Assembly: GCA_035048485.1 (NCBI GenBank)
Contig: CM068583.1
Span: 67,005,806 to 67,069,805, forward strand
DNA: 64,000 nt
Source: Pteria penguin
Lineage: Eukaryota; Mollusca; Bivalvia; Pterioida; Pteriidae
Direction: 5' to 3'
Shown here: piece by piece, positions 23,089 to 35,402 of the stretch
Layout of the letters: each line of letters starts with the position of its first letter
Position numbering within the stretch: the first letter of the stretch is position 1
Program-made: the position numbers and the translations under genes
Notes under the pieces: generated by a model
Databases searched by the model: none
The model's input: the letters and a program-made list of their open reading frames with translations, nothing else
What the model was told of the DNA's origin: nothing

Positions 23089-24467
23089 TTGTTTATGTTG
23101 AAGGATATCAGGTAGTTCTGTGTTGGGTTCTGTTATTATAGACTGCGAAGCAAAATAGTTATTTAAGAGATTGGCTTTTTGACAATCATCATTTGTGGGG
23201 AGTTGTCGTCAGTGCAAAGACTATGGATACCATGGTTTTGGTTAGTTATGCATGCTATTTGTTTAACCAGTTTCCACCAGTCTTTGGTTGCAAATTTATT
23301 ACTTTTTATTTTATTACAAATATTTTCATTGAAGTCAGATTTAGCTTTTCTTAAAAGGTTAGTTATCTCATTTCTTAGTTTTTAAAATTTATTCCAGTGA
23401 TAAGGATTATTAGGGGGGGGGGGGGGTTGCCCTTTTTCGTAATCTGTTACGTTTTGGCATTAGTTTGCGAATATGACTTGATAACCATGGAAGGTCGTTT
23501 TGCCTGACAGTTATAATTTTGTTTGGAATTGTTTGATTCCCTGCATCAAGTATTTTATCTGTAACAGACAAGACATTGTCATCTTAAGTCTTATTATTTG
23601 AAATTAATACATTCCAGTCAATTTCAGACAAAATATTTCTATAATCAGTAAAATTGCCTCTACTATAAAGCCATATTTTCCTTTTAAAAGACGATAATTT
23701 GCTTTTTTCTGCTTTTACTAGGCAAATGATTGGACAATGATATCTGACATTTACATCTAGAAATGGCTCCATTACATCACTATAGACAACATTATTAGGA
23801 TTGCTCGTTATAATGAGATCTATAAGTGTTGCTGATGTTTCTGTAATTGATGTTGGTTGTTTAAATAATTGTGTAAACCCCGAATTATTTAAGATATGTT
23901 GAATTTTTGTGTCAGTAGGGCGTTGTTGGATTTCGTTAAAATCACCTGTTATAAAAATGTCTTTTATTTGTGTATCATTAGCAAGTTCGATTGTTCTAGT
24001 AAATCCCATGTAGAATTAGGACTATTAGGGGGTCTGTAGAATGTACCAATTAAAATATCTTCTTGTTTATATTAACCTCAATCCAAACACATTCAAGACC
24101 TAAAACTTCAAGGTCACGTCGACGCTTGCAACACAAGTTATTTTTACAATAGACAAGGACTCCCCCACCTGGTCGGTCAGCTCGGTCACACCTGAATGGT
24201 TCCTTGAATTCATCTAACAAAATATCAGAAATTAAAATACCATTGTGCCGCCAACTTTCCGTGAAACACAGGATATCAAAGTCAAATAAATTAGCATTGA
24301 TAATATCGCGTTTAGGTAAGAGCTTTGGACATTTAAATGAACAATTGACAAATAATTAAATAATTAAAAAATTATTTGCAATGTAACATGTTTCGATGTT
24401 CTTGTTATCACCTTATCCTAACTCGGGATATGGCGAATTGTAAAGAGGGTTTATAATGTATGAATAA

Positions 24468-24581
<114 letters not shown>

Positions 24582-24617
24582 GCTGAATGTTTGTCACTTT
24601 ATCCTCTGTTCAAAACT

Positions 24618-25056
24618 TTAAAGTTGCACTAGCTGTCATTTTCCGTATTAAAAACGAAAGCTGTAACTTTTAACCCTGGACTCTCTCCTGAAGTTAAGCC
24701 TTTATACGACATTACAATGTTATATAAGTTCGGTCAGTAGTGGAAAAAATCATTAAAATGTAATTAAATATTTACGACGTACCCGCACAAAGTCGGTAAT
24801 TTTTCTTCACCTGGCATGCTCAGTGTATCAATGACCTAGCCAACTAACGCGAGATTAGGAAACTTTCACTAACAACAACACTGGTGACGTGGACAAAGCT
24901 ATCGGAGATGAGACGTCCTCGATTAAAGGCAGAATTCGATAACATCAGGGATGAAAAAAGTCTGTGACAAAACATTTTTAGAACAAGAACAACATAGAAG
25001 TTGCACTAGAGCGATGGGAACGGGGGAGAGTTGTCAATTTACCCAAAATACTTCGC
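24618..25056 (+). mobile_element. TTAA-flanked transposon, copy 3 (left 439 bp only)
   Basis: Nearly identical to 1826-2270: TTAA, AAGTTGCACTAGCTGT, the GACGTCCTCGATTAAAG block and ACAAAATACTTCGC equivalents in order. It stops abruptly at 25056, where the 46-bp satellite resumes (TGAATGTTTATCACTTTATC). The right terminus is missing, so this copy is deleted or was cut by satellite rearrangement. Confidence 0.88.
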
Positions 25057-26700
25057 TGAATGTTTATCACTTTATCCTCTGGTGGTTTGTCGGCATAGTT
25101 GCTGATTGTTTGTTACTTTATCCGCTGGTGGTTTGTCGGAATAGTTGCTGAGTGTTTATCAATTTATCCACTGATGATTTTTCAATGTAGTTGCTGATTA
25201 GTTGTCACTTTATCCTCAGGTAGTTTGTCGGTTTAGTAGGCGATTTTTGTTACTTTATTAGCTTGTGGTTTGTCGATATAGCTGCTGATTGTCACTTTCT
25301 CCGCTGATGGTTTGTTGGTATAGTTGCTGATTGTTTGTTACTTTATCCGCTTATGATTTGTCGGTATAGTTGCTGATTGTTGGTCACCTTATCCGCTGAT
25401 TGTTTGTCGGTATAGCTGCTGATTGTTTCTCACTTAATCCGCCGATGGTTTGTCCGTATAGTTGCTGATTGTTTGTTACTTTATCCGCTGATGGTTTGTT
25501 GGTATAGCTGCTGATTGTTTGTTAATTTATCCGCTGATGGGTTGTCGGATTAGCTGCTGATTGTTTGTTACTTTATCCGCTGATTGTTTGTCGGTATAAC
25601 AGCCGATTGTCACGCTATCCGCTAATGGTTTGTCGGCATAGCTGCTAATTGTCACATTATCCGCGATGGTCTGTCGATATAGCCACTGATTGTCACTTTT
25701 TCCGCTGATGGTTTGTTGGTATAGTTGTTGATTGTTTGTTACTTTATCCGCTGATGGTTTGTTGGTATAGTTGCTGATTGTTTGTTACTTTATCCGCTGA
25801 TGGTTTGTCGGTATAGTTGCTGATTGTTTGTCACCTTATCCGCTGATGGTTTGTCGGTATAGCTGCTGATTGTTTGTCACTTTATCCGCCGATGGTTTGT
25901 CGGTATAGTTGCTGATTGTTTGTTACTTTATCCGCTGATGGTTTGTCGGTATAGTTACTCTATCCGCTGATGGTTTGTTGGTATAGTTGCTGATTGTTTG
26001 TTACTTTATCCGCTGATGGTTTGTCGGTATAGTTACTCTATCCGCTGATGGTTTGTCGGTATAGCTGCTGATTGTTTGTCACTTTATCCGCCGATGGTTT
26101 GTCGGTATAGTTGCTGATTGTTTGTTACTTTATCCGCTGATGGTTTGTCGGTATAGTTACTCTATCCGCTGATGGTTTGTTGGTATAGTTGCTGATTGTT
26201 TGTTACTTTATCCGCTGATGGTTTGTCGGTATAGTTGCTGATTGTTTGTCACCTTAATCGCTGATGGTTTGTCGGTATAGTTGCTGACTGTTTGTCACTT
26301 TATCCGCCGATGGTTTGTTGGTATAGTTGCTGATTGTTTGTTACTTTATCCGCCGATGGTTTGTCGGTATAGTTGCTGATTGTTTGTTACTTTATCCGCT
26401 GATGGTTTGTCGGTATAGCTGCTGATTGTTTGTCACCTTATCCGCTGATGGTTTGTCCGTATAGCTGCTGATTGTTTGTCACTTTATCCGCCGATGGTTT
26501 GTCGGTATAATTGCTGATTGTTTGTTAATGTATCCGCTGATGGTTTGTCGGTATAACTGCTGATTGTTTGTTACTTTATCAGCTGATTGTTTGTCGATAT
26601 AACAGCCGATTGTCACGCTATCCGCTGATGGTTTGTCGGCATAGCTGCTAATTGTCACATTATCCGCGATGGTCTGTCGGTATAGCTGCTGTTGTTTCTT
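25057..26700. repeat. 46-bp minisatellite, block 3 (main block)
   Basis: About 36 units. The middle part (25700-26500) is the most homogeneous. A ~16-bp-deleted variant ending GTATAGTTACTCTATCC recurs (25952, 26028, 26155), showing multi-unit duplications. Confidence 0.95.
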
Positions 26701-27311
26701 TCTCCAGACACTTAGGATTTCCCCCATCAAAACATGGCCACCGCCATGGTATAAGTGAAATTTCTGGTCTCGTTTAAACACATGTACAGAAATATATTTA
26801 TATTCCAACAACGGTTCGCTTAAATGAAGGTACTAACAACTACTGCACTTTAATATCAAAATTTCCTCACTTGTCATATATTCGTAGTTTAAGTCCATTT
26901 TCGTGTTGTAGATCAAATTGTAGATCAAATTTGAATAAACATTATAATTAATATGAATTTTGCTATCAGAGTGATAAATTTAAAGTATTATTATTCTACC
27001 ATAGCTATCCCCTGATATCACATTTTTTTAAACAGAGGTTAGTAACCCGTTGAGGTAAAAATTACATCTAGACACAGCGGAAAATATAACGTAAATACAA
27101 TGTATAAGAATTGTTTTAGCGTTATGTGCTTCACTGGTGTGTATTAGCAGTAGGGAATTGGTAATTTTTTCCATTCCCTACTGACAATACTTACGAATGA
27201 AGCACAAAAATATAAAAACAATCCATAAATATGTGTGACTTCAATGGTGTCATTAATTATAAAAATTCAACTAGAATTAAATAGTAATGGTATCATCTGT
27301 AAAACTGAAGT
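26701..27311. other. Intron 1 spacer with a hairpin
   Basis: About 600 bp between two satellites. No exon recognised. An imperfect inverted repeat centred on 27165 is described separately. Confidence 0.5.
27126..27205. repeat. Imperfect 33-bp-arm hairpin
   Basis: Arms start GTGCTTCA and end CAGTAGGGAAT on the left, with inverse counterparts ATTCCCTACTG and TGAAGCAC on the right. About 23 of 33 positions pair. Weaker pairing (ATTGTTTT/AAAACAAT) extends outwards. Probably an old MITE. Confidence 0.6.
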
Positions 27312-27520
27312 ATGTTTTAGTATTGCTAGGTATGTTTTAGTATTGCTAGGTATGATTTAGTATTGCTAGGTATGATTTAGTATTGCTAGTTATGTTTTAG
27401 TATTGCTAGGTATGTTTTAGTGTTGTTAAGTATGTTTTAGTATTGCTAGGTATGATTTAGTATTGCTAGATATGATTTAGTTTTGCTAGGTATGTTTTAG
27501 TATTGCTAGGTATGATTTAG
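27312..27520. repeat. 20-bp minisatellite, left part
   Basis: About ten units of GTATGTTTTAGTATTGCTAG with A/T variants (GTATGATTTAG). Each unit contains a donor-like GTATGT and an acceptor-like TTTTAG. A MITE at 27521 splits the array. The right part is 27967-28090. Confidence 0.95.
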
Positions 27521-27966
27521 CAATCTCCAAAGCAGAGTTACGGTCCTTGCACTCCCTTTAATCTCTACTAACTACTGAAAGTATTCCCTAGTCGGAAGGC
27601 AAAAAATATAGACTGTTTTGCGTGTTTTGGGAAAAAATGTCATCGTATTCAAGTTATCTTGGCAAAAATTAGACAATGAGGTGCAAATGATAGTGTTATA
27701 GACAAAATATATTACCTAGGTTTGCTGATTTGTACGCTGAGAAAATATAGTGCGGTATAAATTCGGGGTTTATTTCATGTAGAAGCCCGATTAAAACTCC
27801 ATGTAACATGGTAAATGCTTTAAATTTAACTAATAAAGCCGTTGAATACCAAGTCATGTCGTCTAGAGGCAAAACTCTGATTTTACAAGAATCTTGTAAA
27901 ACCTGAGACGTTGGCAGAGGTGTGTGTGTGGATTGTAAAAGAACGACAACTCTGCTTTGGAGATTG
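27521..27966. mobile_element. 446-bp MITE with 19-bp inverted ends and 9-bp target duplication
   Basis: Ends CAATCTCCAAAGCAGAGTT and AACTCTGCTTTGGAGATTG are perfect inverse repeats. ATGATTTAG flanks both sides (27512-27520 and 27967-27975). Because that 9-mer is also part of the satellite unit, the duplication needs caution, but removing the element plus one copy restores an ordinary 20-bp unit. A 9-bp duplication fits Mutator-like elements (Merlin makes 8-9 bp). There is an internal hairpin TTTTACAAG/CTTGTAAAA and no coding capacity. Confidence 0.85.
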
Positions 27967-28090
27967 ATGATTTAGTATTGCTAGGTATGTTTTAGTAATG
28001 CTAGGTATGATGTAGGTATGTTTCAACATTGCTAGGTATGTTTAAGTATTGCTAAATATGTTTTAGTATTGCCAGGTATGTTTAGTGTTA
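27967..28090. repeat. 20-bp minisatellite, right part
   Basis: About six degenerate units of the array, ending ~90 bp before exon 2 of the DCST2-like gene. Confidence 0.88.
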
Positions 28091-28180
28091 AAGATAAAAA
28101 TACGAACTACATAACGAATTCAGATATATGATATAGATAAAAATTAGCAAATGACACACACTAATGTTGTAATATTTCAG

Positions 28181-28363
28181 GATTTATGAGTGGAATGTTA
28201 CTTGGTGTGCTTCTCTACTTCATGATGGTGTTTCAGATGGATTATACCTCTAGGAATGCTTTTATTATAGGCACACTATTGGGACCAGTCTTGACTGTGG
28301 GACTAGCATTCTCCACAAATATCCGTTGTATTATTTTGCTGATGATGCCGCAACTATTCTCAA
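28181..28363 (+). CDS. DCST2: DCST2-like, exon 2 (first membrane segments)
   Basis: Acceptor AATATTTCAG, then 183 nt in phase 1 to phase 1, and donor A/GTAAAT at 28364. It encodes GFMSGMLLGVLLYFMMVFQM, then SRNAFIIGTLLGPVLTVGLA, then NIRCIILLMMPQLFS. These are two hydrophobic helices followed by the positively marked turn and ..LLLPQ.FS motif seen in DCST proteins. The exon keeps an open frame only between its splice sites plus a short read-through. Assignment to DCST2 rather than DCST1 rests on the match over exons 2-5 together, recalled from the family and not aligned. Confidence 0.82.
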
Positions 28364-29013
28364 GTAAATATCATTCTGAAAGAAAATGCACCAGACATTC
28401 TGGCAGATTAAGTTCTACTAGAGTAGAATATGATCTTATATATAGGTGTCTATTTATATATTCCGAGGACATCCTTATCTTAACGGTAGATTAATTCTCG
28501 GTCTTTTATGGGCAGTAATACACTTAAAATTTTAAATTTGAGACTTCTATAAGGTTTCGAATGAGTGTCGTGTCTGGAAAGCTTTATAGTCATATTGACA
28601 ACCTTTGCTGTGATTTCTTACAAGACAGCTCTGGCTGCTCTTTAATGGATAAAGGTAGGGACGTCAACACTACTTCAGCTATTCCCTATGAATTGCATAT
28701 AAAGTTTTCTTAATTTTCGTGTAGATCCGAATACAAACATTTCCCCTGTCTTCTGATTGGCTGCGACTTTCAAAATATATCGAGAAACTGTAGCTTGACC
28801 TTATAAAGAGATACACATTTACAAAGGTTCTTTTGATATCGCAAACGACTGGTATATTATTGTTCTAATCATCATCAGGTATCAATTTTGTTTATAGTTT
28901 GAATATAACTAAACTTTTCTGTCTTTTTAGCATTGGTTTACTTTGTTTTTAATGTATATCTTGTATAATGAAAGTGATTGTATTGTAGTATATTTTCTTT
29001 CTTTTATATTTAG
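28364..29013 (+). other. DCST2-like intron 2 (650 bp), ordinary
   Basis: GTAAAT donor; acceptor TTCTTTCTTTTATATTTAG. The only intron of this gene in the window without a minisatellite. No repeat recognised. Confidence 0.75.
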
Positions 29014-29184
29014 GCAAAGGACGGACTTTTCTTTTACTATATTGCATGATTTTGGTCATGAATCATCCAGTAAAAAACTTTAACAAAAATATTGTCGTTA
29101 TGTCGGAAAGTTCAACATGTGGACAGCAGATGGCACTAAACCAAACCAAGGAATTGATGAGGAATTCGCAGTCACCACTGGCGG
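29014..29184 (+). CDS. DCST2: DCST2-like, exon 3 (membrane helix and first extracellular stretch)
   Basis: Encodes SKGRTFLLLYCMILVMNHPV, then KNFNKNIVVMSESSTCGQQM and ALNQTKELMRNSQSPLA. The pattern (QGRTLLL helix, conserved Cys, LNQT glycosylation-like site, ..PL at the exon end) matches DCST2 closely. Donor G/GTAAGT at 29185, phase 1. The last ~15 exonic bases (AGTCACCACTGGCGG) are repeated as part of every unit of the 38-bp array that follows. If splicing used a later unit's donor, the protein would gain repeat-encoded residues; read through, this frame stays open only to 29580. Confidence 0.85.
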
Positions 29185-32100
29185 GTAAGTATCAACCAGA
29201 AACATATTGTCACCGCTGGCCGATATGTATCAACCAGCAAGATACAGCCACCACTGGCGAGTATGTATCAACCAAAAACATATTGTCACCACTGGCGAGT
29301 ATGTATCAACCAGTAAGATACAGCCACCACTGGCAAGTATGTATCAACCAGAAAGATATTGTCACCACTGGCGGGTATGTATCAATCAGCAAGATACAGT
29401 CACCACTGGCGAGTATGTATCAACTTACAAGTTACAGTCACTACTGGCGTGTATGTATCAACCAGCAAGATACAGTCACCACTGGCGGTATGTATCAACC
29501 AGCAAGATACAGTTACCACTGGCGGGTATGTATCAACCAGAAAAATACAGTCACCACTGGCGGGTATGTATCAACTAGCTAAATACAGTCACCACTGGCG
29601 GGTATGTATCAACTAGCAAAATACAGTCACCACTGGCGGGTATGTATCAACCAGAAAGATATTGTCACCACTGGCGGGTATGTATCAACCAGCAAGGTAC
29701 AGTCACCACTGGCGGGTATGTATCAACCAGAAAAATATTGTCACCACTGGCAGGTATGTATCAACCAGCAAAATACAGTCACCACTGGCGGGTATGTATC
29801 AACCAGCAAGATACAGTCACCACTGGCGGGTATGTATCAATCAGAAAAATATTGTCACCACTGGCGAATATGTACCAACTAGCAAGGTACAGTCACCACT
29901 GGCGGGTATGTATCAACCAGAAAGATACAGTCACTACTGGCGGGTATGTATCAACCAGCAAGATACAGTCACCACTGGCGAGTATGTATCAACCAGAAAG
30001 ATATAGTCACCACTGGTGGGTATGTTTCAACCAGCAAGATACAGTCACCACTGGCGGGGATGTATCAACCAGCAAGATACAATCACCATTGGCGAGTATG
30101 TATCAACCAGAAAGATATTGTCACCACTGGCGAGTATGTATCAACCAGAAAGATATTGTCACCACTGGCGGGTATGTATCAACCAGCAAGATACATTCAC
30201 CACTGGCGGGTATGTATCAACCAGAAAGATATTGTCACCACTGTCGGGTATGTATCAACCAGCAAGATACAATCACCACTGGCGGGTATGTATCAACCAG
30301 AAAGATATTGTCACCACTGTCGGGTATGTATCAACCAGCAAGATACAATCACCACTGGTGGGTATGTATCAACCAGCAAGATATTGTCACCACTGGCGTG
30401 TATGTATCAATCACCAAGATACAATCACCACTGGCGGGTATGTATCAACAAGCAAGATACAGTCACCACTGGCAGGTATGTATTAACCAGCAAGATACAG
30501 TCACCACTGGCGAGTATGTATCAACCAGCAAGATACAGTCACCACTGGCGAGTATGTATCAACCAGCAAGATACAGACACCACTGATGGGTATGTATCAA
30601 CCAGCAAGATACAATCACCACCTCTGGGTATGTATCAACCAGCAAGATACAGTCACCACTGACGGGTATGTATCAACCAGCAAGGTACAGTCAGCATTGG
30701 CGGGTATGTATCAACCAGCAAGATACAGTCACCACTGGCGAGTATGTATCAACCAGCAAGATACAGTCACAACTGGCGGGTATGTATTAACCAGCAATAT
30801 ATTGTCACCACTGGCGTGTATGTATCAACCAGTAAAATATCGTCACCACTGGCGGGTATGTATCAACCAGCAAGTTACAGTCACAACTGGCGGGTATGTA
30901 TTAACCAGCAAGATATTGTCACCACTGGCGTGTATGTATCAATCAGCAAGATACAATCACCACTGGCGGGTATGTATCAACAAGCAAGATACAGTCACCA
31001 CTGGCGTGTATGTATCAACCCTTAAAATATCGTCACCACTGGCGGGTATGTATCAACCAGCAAGATACAGTCACCACTGGCGTGTATGTATCAACCCGTA
31101 AAATATCGTCACCACTGGCGGGCATGTATCAACAAGCAAGATACAGTCACCACTGGCGTGTATGTATCAACCCTTAAAATATTGTCACCACTGGCGGGTA
31201 TGTATCAACCAGCAAGATACAGTCACCACTGGCGTGTATGTATCAACCCGTAAAATATCGTCACCACTGGCGGGTATGTATCAACCAGCAAGATACAGTC
31301 ACCACTGGCGTGTATGTATCAACCCGTAAAATATCGTCACCACTGGCGGGTATGTATCAACAAGCAAGATACAGTCACCACTGGCGTGTATGTATCAACC
31401 CGTAAAATATCGTCACCACTGGCGAGTATGTATCAACCATCAAGTTACACTCACCACTGGCGGGTATGTATCAATCAGCAAGATACAATCACCACTGGCG
31501 GGTATGTATCAACAAGCAAGATACAGTCACCACTGGCAGGTATGTATTAACCAGCAAGATACAGTCACCACTGGCGAGTATGTATCAACCAGCAAGTTAC
31601 AGTCACCACTGGCGGGTATGTATCAACCAGCAAGATACAGGCACAACTGGCGGGTATGTATTAACCAGCAAGATATTGTCACCACTGGCGTGTATGTATC
31701 AACCAGCAAGTTACAGTCACCACTGGCGGGTATGTATCAACCAGCAGGATACAGTCACCACTGGCGGGTATGTATCAACCAGCAAGTTACAGTCACCACT
31801 GGCGGGTATGTATCAACCAGCAAGATATTGTCACCACTGGCGTGTATGTATCAACCAGCAAGTTACAGTCACCACTGGCGGGTATGTATCAACCAGCAGG
31901 ATACAGTCACCACTGGCGGGTATGTATCAACTAGCAAAATACAGTCACCACTAGCGGGTATGTATCAACCAGCAAGATACAGTCACCACTGGCGGGTATG
32001 TATCAACTAGCAAAATACAGTCACCACTGTCGGGTATGTATCAACCAGCAAGATACAGTCACCACTAGCGAGTATGTATCAACCAGAAAGATATTGTCAC

Positions 32101-34650
32101 CACTGGCGGGTATGTATCAACCAGCAAGGTACAGTCACCACTGGCGGGTAAGTATCAATCAGAAAAATATTGTCACCACTAGCGGGTTGGTATCAACCAG
32201 CAAAATACAGTCACCACTGGCGGGTATGTATCAACCAGCAAGGTACAGTCACCACTGGCGGGTATGTATCAACCAGAAAAATATTGTCACCACTGGCGGG
32301 TATGTATCAACCAGCAAGATACGGTCACCACTGGCGAGTATGTATCAACCAGCAAGATACAGTCACCACTGGCGGGTATGTATCAACCAACAAGATAGAG
32401 TCACCACTGGCGGGTATGTATCAACCAGCAAGATATTGTCACTACTGGCGGGTATGTATCAACCATCAAGATGCAATCACCACTGGCGGGTATGTATCAA
32501 CCAGCAAGATACAGTCAGCACTACTGGGTATGTATCAACCAGCAAGATACAGTCACCACTGGCAAGTATGCATCAACCAGCAAGATACAGTCACCACTGG
32601 CGGGTATGTATCAACCAGCAAGATACAGTCACCACTGGTGGGTATGTATCAACCAGCAAGATACAGTCACCACTGGCGAGTATGTATCAACCAGAAAAAT
32701 ATTGTCACTACTGGTGGGTATGTATCAACCAGCAAGATACAGTCACCACTGGCAAGTATCTATCAACCAGCAAGATATTGTCACCACTGGCGGGTATGTA
32801 TCAACCAGCAAGATACAGTCACCACTGGCGAGTATATATCAACCAGCAAGATACAGTCACCACTGGCGAGTATGTATCAACCAGCAAGATACAGTCACCA
32901 CTGGCGGGTATGTATCAACCAGCAAGATATTGTCACTACTGGCGGGTATGTATCAACCATCAAGATGCAATCACCACTGGCGGGTATGTATCAACCAGCA
33001 AGATACAGTCACCACTAGTGGGTATGTATCAACCAGCAAGATACAGTCACCACTGGCAAGTATGTATCAACCAGCAAGATACAGTCACCACTGGCGGGTA
33101 TGTATCAACCAGCAAGATACAGTCACCACTGGTGGGTATGTATCAACCAGCAAGATACAGTCACCACTGGCGAGTATGTATCAACCAGCAAGATATTGTC
33201 ACCACTGGTGGGTATGTATCAACCAGCAAGATACAGTCACCACTGGCAAGTATCTATCAACCAGCAAGATATTGTCACCACTGGCGGGTATGTATCAACC
33301 AGCAAGATACAGTCACCACTGGCGAGTATGTATCAACCAGCAAGATACAGTCACCACTGGCGAGTATGTATCAACCAGCAAGATACAGTCACCACTTGTG
33401 GGTATGTATCAACCAGCAAGATGCTGTCACCACTGGCGGGTATGTATCAACCAGGAAGATACAGTCACAACTGGCGGGTATGTATTAACCAGCAAGATAT
33501 TGTCACCACTGGCGGGTATGTATCAACCAGCAAGATACAGTCACCACTAGCGAGTATGTATCAACCAGAAAGATATTGTCACCACTGGCGGGTATGTATC
33601 AACCAGCAAGGTACAGTCACCACTGGCGGGTAAGTATCAACCAGAAAAATATTGTCACCACTGGCGGGTTGGTATCAACCAGCAAAATACAGTCACCACT
33701 GGCGGGTATGTATCAACCAGCAAGGTACAGTCATCACTGGCGGGTATGTATCAACCAGAAAAATATTGTCACCACTGGCGAGTATGTATCAACCAGCAAG
33801 ATACAGTCACCACTGGCGAGTATGTATCAACCATCAAGATACAGTCACCACTGGCGGGTATGTATCAACCAGCAAGATACGGTCACCACTGGCGAGTATG
33901 TATCAACCAGCAAGATACAGTCACCACTGGCGGGTATGTATCAACCAGCAAGATAGAGTCACCACTGGCGGGTATGTATCAACCAGCAAGATATTGTCAC
34001 TACTGGCGGGTATGTATCAACCATCAAGATGCAATCACCACTGGCGGGTATGTATCAACCAGCAAGATACAGTCACCACTAGTGGGTATGTATCAACCAG
34101 CAAGATACAGTCACCACTGGCAAGTATGTATCAACCAGCAAGATACAGTCACCACTGGCGGGTATGTATCAACCAGCAAGATACAGTCACCACTGGTGGG
34201 TATGTATCAACCAGCAAGATACAGTCACCACTGGCGAGTATGTATCAACCAGCAAGATATTGTCACTACTGGTGGATATGTATCAACCAGCAAGATACAG
34301 TCACCACTGGCAAGTATCTATCAACCAGCAAGATATGGTCACCACTGGCGGGTATGTATCAACCAGCAAGATACAGTCACCACTGGCGAGTATATATCAA
34401 CCAGCAAGATACAGTCACCACTGGCGAGTATGTATCAACCAGCAAGATACAGTCACCACTTGTGGGTATGTATCAACCAGCAAGAGGCTGTCAGCACTGG
34501 CGGGTATGTATCAACCAGCAAGATGCAGTCACCACTGGCGGGTATGTATCAACCAGCAAGATATTGTCACCACTGGCGAGTATGTATCAACCAGCAAGAT
34601 ACAGTCACCACTGGCGGGTATGTATCAACCAGCAAGATACAGTCACGTTA
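29170..34650 (+). repeat. 38-bp minisatellite seeded at the exon 3 / intron 3 junction (~144 units)
   Basis: Unit: GTATGTATCAACCAGCAAGA followed by TACAGTCACCACTGGCGG. The first unit is the real splice junction itself (AGTCACCACTGGCGG/GTAAGTATCAACCAG). So each unit holds ~23 bp of intron start plus ~15 bp of exon end, and shows an intact GTATGT donor-like site. GTAAGT is seen again at 32148 and 33630. Sub-variants (GAAAGATATTGTC, CCCGTAAAATATCGTC, CTAGCAAAATACAGTC, CAAGTTACAGTC) define domains. Blocks are re-duplicated at offsets that are exact multiples of 38: the GTAAGT/GTTGG marker pair recurs 1482 bp later (39 units), and the ATCAAGATGCAATC marker recurs at 494 and 1064 bp (13 and 28 units). 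The consensus lacks TAA, TAG and TGA, so long frames are open in all three forward phases. Confidence 0.97.
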
Positions 34651-34860
34651 GCGTTAGTACTATCACATGCATTCTTTAAATCAATAGAAATTGCAGGTAT
34701 TGACCTGTTCAGGATATGAGGATAAATAAGTAGTAATATATTAAAATGTATTTATTATAACACAGACATTTACCCTGTATTGCAAATATTCACAAGTAAC
34801 AGTGTGATAGATAAGAATCACAGCTAAACAAACCATTTCCATTTATATATTTCATTGTAG

Positions 34861-34962
34861 GCATTATAGGAACTGTGGGTGGTGTCTTAAAATCCCTGAA
34901 GGAATTCGCCGATAACGTGCGAAAATCTTTCAAAGCCTTAAAAAGTGCCATTGAAGAAATAG
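34861..34962 (+). CDS. DCST2: DCST2-like, exon 4 (amphipathic extracellular helix)
   Basis: Acceptor TTTCATTGTAG, 102 nt, phase 1 to phase 1, donor G/GTATGA at 34963. It encodes GIIGTVGGVLKSLKEFADNV and RKSFKALKSAIEEI, a lysine-rich amphipathic helix like the KEVADRVRKFF segment of DCST2 that follows the conserved NQT and PL motifs. Joined to exon 3 it reads SPLAGIIGTVGG with no break. It is flanked by satellite-filled introns on both sides. Confidence 0.85.
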
Positions 34963-35016
34963 GTATGAATGCATTTGACTTGTGTTCTCGTTAATTTCGA
35001 AAATATCATTTTTGAG

Positions 35017-35122
35017 TAATAGCTTGCAAATTCGATTTGAGACATTCACAGTTGATACATGAGGAAAAGCAATAGCTTGCTAATCTGACTTGATACATTT
35101 ACAGTTGGTACATTTGGAATTC
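35017..35122. repeat. Outlying units of the 53-bp minisatellite
   Basis: About two diverged units (TAGCTTGCTAATCTGACTTG, ATACATTTACAGTTGGTACA) just inside intron 4, separated from the main array by ~280 bp of unique DNA (35123-35402) in which I see no exon. Confidence 0.8.
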
Positions 35123-35402
35123 CAATTCACTTGGTTTGTTTTGACAATTCTGATTAGTCCACACATTAGGGTTCAGACATGTATAACCACCGTCCTCAAA
35201 TGTATTACTACATTGTACCTACTCTTTGTCCACATTGCCTCTGCCTCCAAATATATCAAAAATCCTGTCAGTAACAACTTCATTCAGTGCTCTTAACGTC
35301 AATCAAGGACGATTTGCAAGTTCTACCTTTCATTTGCACGATTAGTACAATCAAGTTCAACCAACAAAACTGACAACGTACATAACATTACATGATGATG
35401 TA

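Noticed and set aside
29207..34719. Very long plus-strand open frames (up to 496 codons) of a 38-residue repeat
   Set aside because: They arise because the 38-bp unit lacks stop trinucleotides, so all three frames are open. The exon 3 frame itself ends at 29580, there are splice signals on both sides, and no single frame spans the array. Treated as intronic satellite.
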